Assembly (NCBI GenBank): GCA_964471945.1
Contig: CAYYIJ010000005.1
Location: 1-48,612 of the forward strand
Reading direction: 5' to 3'
DNA from: JASEHD01 sp964471945
GTDB lineage: Bacteria; Bacteroidota; Ignavibacteria; UBA10030; SZUA-254
Length of the DNA stretch: 48,612 nucleotides
A program made the translations under genes and the position numbers. Position 1 is the first letter of the stretch; each line of letters opens with the position of its first letter. The notes below the pieces were generated by a model. That model did no database searches. It had not been told where the DNA came from and saw only the letters and a list, made by a program, of their open reading frames with translations. Below, piece by piece: positions 31,883-39,120 of this stretch.

Positions 31883-33808
31883 TTATTCTTTTTCGATTCT
31901 TTCTTTTAAAAAAATTGCTTCTCGCATATCTGGTTTTATCTCAACAGCTCGGTCCAAGTAAACTTTGGCTTGTTGTTTCTTTCCAATTAAATTTGAATAT
32001 ATCGCATTATTTATATAAGCGCGTGCATACAGTGATAACAGACCATCTGTATAGGTATCTTTTTTGTTTGGAATTTTGAAACTAAAGTCTATCTTTGGAG
32101 CTTCACGAGTGAGAGTATCGGTATATAATCTGAAAGCAAGACCTGATGGTACTCGGTTATATCCGCTAAGGTATTGTGATTCAATCTCGGTTGTAACGTA
32201 GATCGGTCTCGATGGTAAATTTTTCTCAATGATACTACGAATGACTTTCGTATAGTGGTATTCGATAACATTAGAATTGTATTGTTCGTTGTGTTCAAAT
32301 TTATAAAGTTCACGTAGAAATTCATCCACCTCCGTTTGTATTTTCATCATCAACCATGGATACTTATTTTGTAATTGATTGTAGTACCAAGAACGACGAA
32401 GCAATTCTTTATCTATCACAACAACATCGGTTCTCAATTTTTCAACGAACTGTAAATAATATGCCGCTGATATAAAATAATCCCACTGATAAGATATTAC
32501 AATTCCATCTGCAGCAATAGATTTGAACATATCACGCGAATAATCTTCTACAAGGTAATGTTCACTTTTATCTATCGTTTTATAATTAATGTAAACAGAA
32601 ATTGTAATTAACATAAATAAGATTAAGGTAACAATTTTGATGGTTTTTTTATTTTTTAACCAAATAATAAGTTGAGAACTTCCCACGCCCGACCAAAGTG
32701 CGATTATGAAATATGCCAATAAAAAATAGGAATCAATATCATGTATATCATAATTGATCGAATAGAGTATACAGATAAGGAATAGGAGCAGTGTGAATCC
32801 TAAAGCTACTTTATAATATTTAATAAGATACCAAATACCACCGAGAGCAAAAAGTAATGGGAAATAGACAAATTCACTCGGTAAGGTATCAATAAAATAA
32901 TTGAGTTGCTTGGCAGCACTATCGGTAGAAGAGAATATCCAAACACGGTATACTTTGCCACTAAAATGCCAAAGAAAATTTTCGAGATTAATTGGATTAC
33001 CCCAATTCAGCATAGGAGATTGTGATGCTTGTGTTGGCAAATACAGATAAACCGAGAATCCTACAACGAAAGGAACCCCAAGCCAAATGGTTTTTTTTAT
33101 TATCTGCAGAGAAAAACCATGAACATAGAAAAATAAAAAAACAAAAGCTGGAGCAAGTAATATAGTAGTCATATGATTAGTAAATGAAAGCCCGATCACA
33201 AACGCAAAAACACACCAATACTGCCAACCTCTCTTCGAGCTAACGGGTTTATCTTTTTCTTCCCTCTCCAGGTGAGCAGCTTTTATAAAAAAATAAAGCA
33301 GAATTGATAAAAATAAAATATGCAAGGAATAGACTTCTACGGATAATGCTTGAGACCAATACGTCTCAGAAAATGCGAGCACAGTGGTCCCAAACATCGC
33401 TGGAATGAACACTTGGAATAAATGATACTCAGTAACCTTAGAGCTTTTCAATCTTTTTTCCTTATTCCCCCTTTGAAGAAATTCGTTAATAAAAAAAACA
33501 AGAAAGCGGAAGAAAAAAAATAATCCAACAGAACAAAGAAATGCTGACATTAGATTTAATTGGTAGATAGTCCGTAACCCAAGTGGCAGGTGAGCGAACA
33601 CCCAGCCGATCAATGTGAAGAGTGGATAACCTGTTGGATGAGCTATTCCCAAAGTTGAGGCAACTGTGGCAAGTTCACCGCTATCGATGAAGTCAACAGT
33701 GGGACACAATGTAAGAATATAGATAGTAAATGCAAAAACAGATATTGTGATTCCAAAAAAATATTCTGCCCTATGCAAATCCATTCTCTGGTATTTATCA
33801 GTAATCAT
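31883..33808 (-). CDS. DUF2723-family polytopic membrane protein (GT117/TMEM260-like)
   Basis: The 641-residue product has a hydrophobic N-terminal two-thirds with roughly ten membrane segments. The family signature CPTVDFIDSGELATVASTLG, then IAHPTGYPLFTLIGWVF, lies near residues 35-70. The acidic D-SGE residues sit where membrane glycosyltransferases keep a catalytic carboxylate. The C-terminus (from about 410) is soluble and ends in a TPR-like helix pair (KKQQAKVYLDRAVEIKPDMR). Family members are thought to glycosylate or mannosylate exported proteins; that role is inferred here. A second in-frame ATG lies at codon 9. The gene is divergent from the PLD gene and ends at a terminator. Confidence 0.8.
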   Translation of the reverse strand: MITDKYQRMDLHRAEYFFGITISVFAFTIYILTLCPTVDFIDSGELATVASTLGIAHPTGYPLFTLIGWVFAHLPLGLRTIYQLNLMSAFLCSVGLFFFFRFLVFFINEFLQRGNKEKRLKSSKVTEYHLFQVFIPAMFGTTVLAFSETYWSQALSVEVYSLHILFLSILLYFFIKAAHLEREEKDKPVSSKRGWQYWCVFAFVIGLSFTNHMTTILLAPAFVFLFFYVHGFSLQIIKKTIWLGVPFVVGFSVYLYLPTQASQSPMLNWGNPINLENFLWHFSGKVYRVWIFSSTDSAAKQLNYFIDTLPSEFVYFPLLFALGGIWYLIKYYKVALGFTLLLFLICILYSINYDIHDIDSYFLLAYFIIALWSGVGSSQLIIWLKNKKTIKIVTLILFMLITISVYINYKTIDKSEHYLVEDYSRDMFKSIAADGIVISYQWDYFISAAYYLQFVEKLRTDVVVIDKELLRRSWYYNQLQNKYPWLMMKIQTEVDEFLRELYKFEHNEQYNSNVIEYHYTKVIRSIIEKNLPSRPIYVTTEIESQYLSGYNRVPSGLAFRLYTDTLTREAPKIDFSFKIPNKKDTYTDGLLSLYARAYINNAIYSNLIGKKQQAKVYLDRAVEIKPDMREAIFLKERIEKE

Positions 33809-33876
33809 ATAAATTAATCAATAATATTTGTGTGAAGCAAAGTTAGTAAAAATCCAAAGAAAAATCCATTTTCATC

Positions 33877-33905
33877 TTGCGATTTGAATTAATATAAAAT
33901 ATATT
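33877..33905 (+). promoter_or_regulatory. Candidate promoter for the PLD-family gene
   Basis: TTGCGA (33877-33882), a 17-nt spacer and TATATT (33900-33905) lie 33 nt before the ATG at 33939. A ribosome site AAAGGA (33926-33931) follows with 7-nt spacing. The same -10 sequence recurs before the 42,391 gene. Confidence 0.5.
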
Positions 33906-33938
33906 TATTTTTAGTGACATTATCGAAAGGATTTTCAC

Positions 33939-35171
33939 ATGGGGACACAAATATACTTCTACACATTAATTCTAATATCATGTTTTACTTGTTTTGCTGT
34001 ATCACAGATCGATAACACTTCAGTCTTGGAGCTTGTTGAAAGCATTCCGATTGAAACAAACCTCGATAATCTCGATATTCGCAACACATCTGAAGTCTGG
34101 TTAGAAATGATTAATAACACTAAATCATCTCTGGATATCGAACAGTTTTACATTTCAAACCAAAAAGGGGAACCATTAGAAAAGATACTCGATGCCATCA
34201 TTGAAGCCGCTGAACGTGGTGTAAAGGTGCGCATTATTGTCGATTCTCGCATGTATAAAACTTATCCGGAGAGTGCTGATATGCTTGGTAAACAAAAAAA
34301 TATCTCCACGAGAATTATTGATTTCGGCAAATTGATGAAAGGTGTTCAACATACAAAATTTTTCATCGTTGATAACGTTGAAATCTTCCTCGGCAGCCAA
34401 AATTTCGATTGGCGAGCATTGAAACACATTCATGAACTTGGGATACGTATTAAAAATAAAGAACTAGCAAAGATTTATCAAGATATTTTTGAGCTCGATT
34501 GGAAACTTGCAGAAACTAATGATAAGAATGAAATAAAAAATATTTTACTATTGAAAAAATACGCTGCACCTATTATAATTCTCGACAGCAACAATATTGA
34601 AGTGAAGATTATTCCTACGATGAGTCCGATCGGTTTGATCCCTGATTCAACTTTATGGGATGAAAAACATATCGTGAATTTAATTGATAGGGCAAAAACG
34701 GATATCCAATGCCAGTTTCTTTCCTATTCGCCAATAGGAAGAGATAAAAGCTTCTATCCTATTCTTGATAATGCACTACGCCGTTCCGCTGTGCGGGGTG
34801 TGAAAGTGAAGATGATTGTTTCGGATTGGTCGAAAGATCATCCGACTGTTGATCATTTGAAAAGTCTTTCGCTTATCCCGAACATACAAATAAAATTCAG
34901 TATAATACCCGAGTGGTCAGGCGGATACATTCCATACGCTCGGGTTGACCATTGTAAGTTCCTCGTAATAGATAATACCGAGTGCTGGATCGGAACAAGC
35001 AATTGGGAGAAAAGTTATTTTTATTCCTCGCGCAATCTTGGTATAGTTATTAAAAATTCTTATGTAGCTCAAACTCTCAAAAAGATTTTCTACATGAGTT
35101 GGGATAGCAATTACACTGAGTTAATCCGACCTGAAGTTGAGTATGAACCGCGGAAACATGGGGAAAATTAG
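33939..35171 (+). CDS. Secreted phospholipase D-family protein, PLD3/PLD4-like
   Basis: The 410-residue product begins with a signal peptide (MGTQIYFYTLILISCFTCFA, cleavage probably near residue 22). It carries two complete HxKxxxxD catalytic motifs: HTKFFIVD (H138, K140, D145) and HCKFLVID (H338, K340, D345). These are followed by GSQNFDWRAL and GTSNWEKSYF. This layout and the text around the motifs are closer to eukaryotic/poxviral PLD3-type proteins than to cardiolipin synthases or Nuc endonucleases. Known PLD3/PLD4 act as 5' exonucleases or phospholipid enzymes, so the substrate here is open. It is a single gene, divergent from the DUF2723 gene. Confidence 0.8.
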   Translation: MGTQIYFYTLILISCFTCFAVSQIDNTSVLELVESIPIETNLDNLDIRNTSEVWLEMINNTKSSLDIEQFYISNQKGEPLEKILDAIIEAAERGVKVRIIVDSRMYKTYPESADMLGKQKNISTRIIDFGKLMKGVQHTKFFIVDNVEIFLGSQNFDWRALKHIHELGIRIKNKELAKIYQDIFELDWKLAETNDKNEIKNILLLKKYAAPIIILDSNNIEVKIIPTMSPIGLIPDSTLWDEKHIVNLIDRAKTDIQCQFLSYSPIGRDKSFYPILDNALRRSAVRGVKVKMIVSDWSKDHPTVDHLKSLSLIPNIQIKFSIIPEWSGGYIPYARVDHCKFLVIDNTECWIGTSNWEKSYFYSSRNLGIVIKNSYVAQTLKKIFYMSWDSNYTELIRPEVEYEPRKHGEN

Positions 35172-35224
35172 TAATGGTATTTTTTTATTTGAGATGATGA
35201 AAAATATTTTTACCATAAGATATA

Positions 35225-35252
35225 ATTTCGAATTTCGAGATTCGGATTTCGG
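35225..35252. repeat. Four-copy degenerate heptamer repeat (ATTTCGR)
   Basis: Four 7-nt units run end to end: ATTTCGA, ATTTCGA, GATTCGG and ATTTCGG, just after the PLD gene. Rotated, the unit is GGATTTC, one base from the reverse complement (GGATTTG) of the CAAATCC repeat inside the gene at 42,391. Confidence 0.7.
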
Positions 35253-35263
35253 ACTTTCAAGCG

Positions 35264-35287
35264 GGGTGTATTTTTACACCTTGTTTG
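35264..35287 (+). terminator. Possible terminator hairpin after the PLD gene
   Basis: GGGTGTA (35264-35270) pairs with TACACCT (35275-35281) around TTTT, with one G-T pair, followed by TGTTTG. The stem is short and the T-run weak, about 90 nt past the stop, so termination is uncertain. Confidence 0.3.
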
Positions 35288-35305
35288 CATGGGATCCTTC
35301 GACAA

Positions 35306-35321
35306 GTCCCGTTAACGGGAC
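35306..35321. repeat. Perfect 16-bp palindrome
   Basis: GTCCCGTTAACGGGAC is a perfect palindrome set in GATCCTTCGACAA...CAAATTCAG. The flank resembles a widespread intergenic repeat that I recall from many bacterial genomes, typically reading CTTCGACAAGCTCAGGATGA. It is probably a REP-like element or operator. No gene overlaps it. Confidence 0.6.
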
Positions 35322-35391
35322 AAATTCAGAACAAAGTTTTATCCAAACGAAAAATTTTTATTGATGAAATAATTTGAATTGCGATTCACCT

Positions 35392-35685
35392 CTATGCTGT
35401 TTTAAATTTTCTTTTATTCTTCTTTAATTGAAAATAGAAAAATACCGACTCAATCAACAATAAAAGAGTCAACGCAAGTGCATCTCGATCAAGCCAAACG
35501 CCAAATCCCTTTTCATCGATAAGTATCTTCAATATAAAAGTTGATATCGACCAACCAACTGAGAACACCAAAGATAAAAATCCAACCGATAGTAAACCCT
35601 CCTTCCAATCCCCATCCTGCCAATGCTTCGTGAAGAGAACAACGGCGGCAACAATGTGAATGTAAAAAACAAAAAGTGTTATCAT
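35392..35685 (-). CDS. Small membrane protein of unknown function
   Basis: The 97-residue product is not recognised. It has three likely membrane spans (residues about 1-19, 32-54 and 68-88), an acidic loop KHWQDGDWKEG between the first two, and a basic tail (QLKKNKRKFKTA) that would face the cytoplasm. It starts at ATG without a clear ribosome site. It stands alone between repeat-rich gaps. Codon pattern and hydrophobicity support a real gene, but no function is claimed. Confidence 0.6.
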   Translation of the reverse strand: MITLFVFYIHIVAAVVLFTKHWQDGDWKEGLLSVGFLSLVFSVGWSISTFILKILIDEKGFGVWLDRDALALTLLLLIESVFFYFQLKKNKRKFKTA

Positions 35686-35701
35686 TTAACTAATTGGTTA
35701 T

Positions 35702-35729
35702 TAGTGAGTGGTGAGTGAAAAGTGATTGT
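35702..35729. repeat. Degenerate heptamer run (TGRKGAG type)
   Basis: Four imperfect 7-nt units follow one another: TAGTGAG, TGGTGAG, TGAAAAG and TGATTGT. They lie in the gap upstream of the small membrane gene. A separate 9-bp inverted repeat (GCAGAATGA at 35783-35791 and its complement at 35829-35837) lies further along the same gap. Confidence 0.45.
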
Positions 35730-35865
35730 AGAAAATTGTTTTCATTGGTGTAATATATCTCTTCGGTAAAAAAATCGGAATAGCAGAATGAATTAGGTAC
35801 TCTTTACAGCATTTGGAAAACGATGTTATCATTCTGCCAGATGACTCGATCTGAAAGGATTTGTT

Positions 35866-36024
35866 TTACTCTCTGCAATTCACACCTTGTTGCAATACTA
35901 CTATGGAATCGCGAAGCCCCTCCAACCCTTTATTGGTCGTGTTTATCCGAGTGTTGGTTTCTTTAAATTGTTCGATTGTATCTTTCCGTAACCCTTTAAT
36001 CTCGTCAAGAATTCCTTTTAATAT
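35866..36024 (-). pseudogene. Start-less remnant of a coiled-coil protein gene
   Basis: An open frame of 52 codons plus TAA reads KGILDEIKGLRKDTIEQFKE, then TNTRINTTNKGLEGL, ending VVLQQGVNCRE. Hydrophobic residues recur every 3-4 positions, a clear coiled-coil pattern. There is no ATG, GTG or TTG near its 5' end, and a TAA stop lies directly upstream in frame. It follows gmhA by 15 nt in the same frame, with two stops between. It is best read as the truncated end of a once longer small gene. The parent family is not recognised. Confidence 0.55.
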
Positions 36025-36039
36025 TTATTCAAAACAATT

Positions 36040-36642
36040 TCATTCAAACATTTCATTTTCTAGAATACCACAAATGATATGCGCTACAGTGATATGTCCC
36101 TCCTGTATTCTCTGAGTATCATTCGATGGAATAATAATAGAAATATCAACAATACTCTTTGAAGAACCACCATCTTTCCCAAACATTCCGATAACTGTTA
36201 TTCCTCGCTTCTTTGCTTCATGGATAGCTCGATTCACATTTTCCGATTTTCCGCTCGTACTAATTGCTATTAATACATCGCCGCTATTTCCTAACGCTTC
36301 AACTTGACGTGCGAATACATTCTCAAATCCGATATCATTTCCCACAGCAGTCAACATTGACGAATCCGTAGTAAGTGCAATTGCCGCAAGCGGTGGTCGG
36401 TTGGGTTTATTCATTCGGATAACCAGCTCAGTTGCTATATGTTGAGCATCCGCTGCACTGCCACCATTTCCGCAGATGAAAACTTTCTTCTTATCGTGGA
36501 AAGCTTTCATCATGGTATCAACAGCTTTTAGAATATCGCCCGTACAAGAATCGAAGATTTTATTCTTTGTCGCAGCGCTGTCGTTAAGTTGATCCTGTAT
36601 ATATTTTTGTCGATGCAAGTGTGTTAAAGGTGAATGTGCCAT
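36040..36642 (-). CDS. gmhA: Sedoheptulose 7-phosphate isomerase (GmhA)
   Basis: GmhA converts sedoheptulose 7-phosphate to heptose 7-phosphate, the first step of ADP-heptose synthesis for lipopolysaccharide. The 200-residue SIS-domain protein has GNGGSAADAQH (58-68) and STSGKS (128-133). The metal ligands that align with E. coli are H68, E72, Q180 and H188. It is the last gene of the clpS-alaS-methyltransferase-nuclease run, 54 nt after the nuclease gene. An A/T repeat fills most of that gap. None of the other ADP-heptose genes is in the window. Confidence 0.93.
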   Translation of the reverse strand: MAHSPLTHLHRQKYIQDQLNDSAATKNKIFDSCTGDILKAVDTMMKAFHDKKKVFICGNGGSAADAQHIATELVIRMNKPNRPPLAAIALTTDSSMLTAVGNDIGFENVFARQVEALGNSGDVLIAISTSGKSENVNRAIHEAKKRGITVIGMFGKDGGSSKSIVDISIIIPSNDTQRIQEGHITVAHIICGILENEMFE

Positions 36643-36650
36643 ATCAATCC

Positions 36651-36686
36651 AAAATTAAAAATGAAAAATTAAAAAATGAATTAAAC
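36651..36686. repeat. A/T-rich tandem repeat before gmhA
   Basis: The unit AAAATTAAAAATG (36651-36663) is followed by a longer copy AAAAATTAAAAAATG (36664-36678) and a partial third copy. It lies between the nuclease stop and the gmhA start, so it forms part of the gmhA leader. Confidence 0.55.
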
Positions 36687-36696
36687 ATACATTGAT

Positions 36697-37641
36697 TCAT
36701 TGTAGACTTGGTAATCTATACATGGATATATCTACAGGTTCTTCACTCCCAGCGATGTAAAGAGTAACGACACCTTCGGGAGTGAATTTGAAATATAAAT
36801 CCGTAGTATCATACTTCGTTCTATCACCAATCAAATTCTTCAACTCTTTGAATGTAAATATCAACCCATCCCCTCTTGCATATATGAAATACCCCACATC
36901 AGTTCCTTCAACTAATCTCTTGAACGATCCACGGACAGTTACCTGCCAACCCTGTTTCTTCTTACTTCCTTTGTCACTTCTGAAAGCTGTGGGACGTATT
37001 TCAACAATTATTCCGTCTATATCCTTTATAGATCTTTTTGAGAATTTAACATTTTTAAACTTAATCTTTAATTTTTTCAGAAGTTCATCGAACTTTAAAA
37101 CACTCTCGAAATCTTCCAAGACAATCGGCATTTGTTTAATAAGTCCAAAATTGAAAAGAACAAAAGCCAACTCTTTTTTATATTTTTCAGCAAAGTGAGA
37201 TTGAGTAAAACTAATATCCATCTTCCGAGTACTTCTTGTAGAAGTGTTGTGATTGCCATATTCCAGAAAAAGAGAATTCACATAAGTTTCTAATGTTAGC
37301 CGTATCGACTCATCAGATAAATCTGAAAACATTGAAGGTCGCCCATCTGTTAAAAGAATAACTTGCTGCCAATCCTTCAAACTTTTTTCATCTTTGTCGT
37401 GTTGGATAATTCTATCCCGCATATCGCTGGCTTGTCCGACATAAACTTTCTTCTTTGTATGATTTAGCAACAGATAAATTCCTGAAAAAACTAATTTCCC
37501 AAAGTGTTCATCAATCATCTCCTTGACGATCTCTCTCGGAATATCTATTAATCGAAGTTGGTTATCAGTTCGAGCACGGATGACACCTCGTTCATCGGCT
37601 GGAAATGATTGATAAGCAAACGGAAGTGATATATTACTCAT
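36697..37641 (-). CDS. GIY-YIG nuclease, probable restriction enzyme
   Basis: The 314-residue protein has a full GIY-YIG domain from about residue 52 to 132: GIYLLLN (G54-Y56), VYVGQASDMRDRIIQH (Y67, G69, R75/R77), a catalytic-type glutamate in LTLETYV (E118) and NHNTS (N130-N132). A conserved-looking N-terminal piece precedes it. A C-terminal half of unknown fold (residues 165-314) may recognise DNA. Its ATG lies 3 nt after the methyltransferase stop. Family knowledge links GIY-YIG domains to restriction enzymes such as Eco29kI and Hpy188I, so cutting of unmodified DNA is inferred. A DNA-repair or homing role is less likely given the neighbour. Confidence 0.75.
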   Translation of the reverse strand: MSNISLPFAYQSFPADERGVIRARTDNQLRLIDIPREIVKEMIDEHFGKLVFSGIYLLLNHTKKKVYVGQASDMRDRIIQHDKDEKSLKDWQQVILLTDGRPSMFSDLSDESIRLTLETYVNSLFLEYGNHNTSTRSTRKMDISFTQSHFAEKYKKELAFVLFNFGLIKQMPIVLEDFESVLKFDELLKKLKIKFKNVKFSKRSIKDIDGIIVEIRPTAFRSDKGSKKKQGWQVTVRGSFKRLVEGTDVGYFIYARGDGLIFTFKELKNLIGDRTKYDTTDLYFKFTPEGVVTLYIAGSEEPVDISMYRLPSLQ

Positions 37642-37644
37642 AAC

Positions 37645-39120
37645 TCATCCCTTTTTGAGTGTAATAATTGTTTCCCTTAATTTGTATGATCGAACTTGGC
37701 CAGATCTTCTATTTCTTGCAAGTTCAATCTTTTCGATTTGCATTCCAAGTTTTGTTCCCATTCGCGCTAAGAGCAAATCAGTCGGAAGATAAACATCAGC
37801 AATTAAGCTATCACCTACAACCAGTATAAACCTTCCTCCAGTTTTGATTGACGGAATCACTTTCCCAAAAACCTTATACATGTCATCAAAATATTTATGG
37901 ACTATAAATGGCATATCAGTTCGTCGATATACACCTCGACGTTCAATATTTTCCCTGATTTTATCAACTATTAATTTCAACCAATCATCTTGATACTTAT
38001 TCTGTTCTTCTGCAAATTGTCTCGTCAATCCTTTGGATACATTATCACAAACAACCATTTCATCCTTAAGTTGTTTTGCCTCTTTGTGATTTTTAATAAA
38101 ATCCAACCAAGCCATCTCGATTTTATAATTGATTACATAATCCAATCCGTTCATATAAGGAGGTGAAGTAATAACCAATGCATAATGCTTGTCATAATCA
38201 AACTCAATTGAATTCGCATGATGTGCAACGTGAAGAGTATTAATATGATCTCGATGATTAAGATGTATACGATCTAAATCCTCGGCAATATGTTTTACTT
38301 TATACCGGAATAGTTTTTGTGGCATATCCTCTGTTACAACTTTCTTTCTATCATAACCAAGGCATGGGCTTCTTTTCAAATTGCTGCACTCAACAAGAAT
38401 GGATGAAAAAGCGACCTTAAATAGATCCATGTAGGATACGTTTCCATTTGTCACATTCGGATCGAGAAGCTTTGCAATACCATCCAGATCGTTGATACCT
38501 CCCCGAATTTTTTCAAGTTCTTTTAGAACTTTCGGATTAAAATGTTCTGATGATTCAAGAAATTCCGGAGCTTCTACACGATAAGAATTACTTATTTTTT
38601 CCAAAAGTCCCAGAAGTTTCACCCCTGATAAATTCCAGCTATTTCCCTTCACCCTTGCTGTGAAATGTAATAATGGATTTAGTTCGATACCATCTGAAGG
38701 AATACCATTAAATTTTGACTGAACAGTAACGGTACCAGAACCAACAAATGGATCAAGAATCCACTCGTTTCCAGAATGTAATTCATATTCTTTTTTATAT
38801 TGATCGATCTGACGTTGTACGAACGACGCTGAGAATCCTTGAATGAACGGTGTCCACCTGTGAACCAATTCTTTATCGTTCGATGTGAATTGTATCGCTT
38901 GACGTTGTTCATCTATTGTGATGCCGAGTTCGGTCAAAAATGGTAACGAATCGAAATTACTCGACCTTCTTCCGACATTATTCCCGTTCATCTGATTTAC
39001 AGTATCTATTACCGTTATATCTTTAGGCAAATAAAAAATATTAAGAGTAGATTCCTTAACTCTTTTAGTTGTTTTGGTTGAAGAATATGTTTTTTTATGT
39101 TTCGTAGTTTTGCTCATCAT
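37645..39120 (-). CDS. Site-specific DNA methyltransferase (TSPPY type)
   Basis: The 491-residue enzyme has the AdoMet-binding motif DPFVGSGT at 123-130 and catalytic motif TSPPY at 318-322. The roughly 190 residues between them probably hold the target-recognition part. The S/T-PPY motif favours N4-cytosine methylation, but N6-adenine is possible. The N-terminus (1-30) is lysine/threonine rich. Its ATG overlaps the alaS TGA in ATGA (39117-39120), and a second ATG follows immediately. The nuclease gene follows after 3 nt, so methylase and nuclease appear translationally linked, with the protective enzyme made first. Confidence 0.88.
   Translation of the reverse strand: MMSKTTKHKKTYSSTKTTKRVKESTLNIFYLPKDITVIDTVNQMNGNNVGRRSSNFDSLPFLTELGITIDEQRQAIQFTSNDKELVHRWTPFIQGFSASFVQRQIDQYKKEYELHSGNEWILDPFVGSGTVTVQSKFNGIPSDGIELNPLLHFTARVKGNSWNLSGVKLLGLLEKISNSYRVEAPEFLESSEHFNPKVLKELEKIRGGINDLDGIAKLLDPNVTNGNVSYMDLFKVAFSSILVECSNLKRSPCLGYDRKKVVTEDMPQKLFRYKVKHIAEDLDRIHLNHRDHINTLHVAHHANSIEFDYDKHYALVITSPPYMNGLDYVINYKIEMAWLDFIKNHKEAKQLKDEMVVCDNVSKGLTRQFAEEQNKYQDDWLKLIVDKIRENIERRGVYRRTDMPFIVHKYFDDMYKVFGKVIPSIKTGGRFILVVGDSLIADVYLPTDLLLARMGTKLGMQIEKIELARNRRSGQVRSYKLRETIITLKKG

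Noticed and set aside
33821..33850. TTTACT-18-TATTAT promoter for the DUF2723 gene
   Set aside because: It would start only about 6 nt before the chosen ATG. It is plausible only if translation begins at codon 9, so it was not listed.
35861..36115. 84-codon plus-strand frame
   Set aside because: It is antisense to the end of gmhA and to the coiled-coil remnant, whose amphipathic pattern is better supported. It has no ribosome site.
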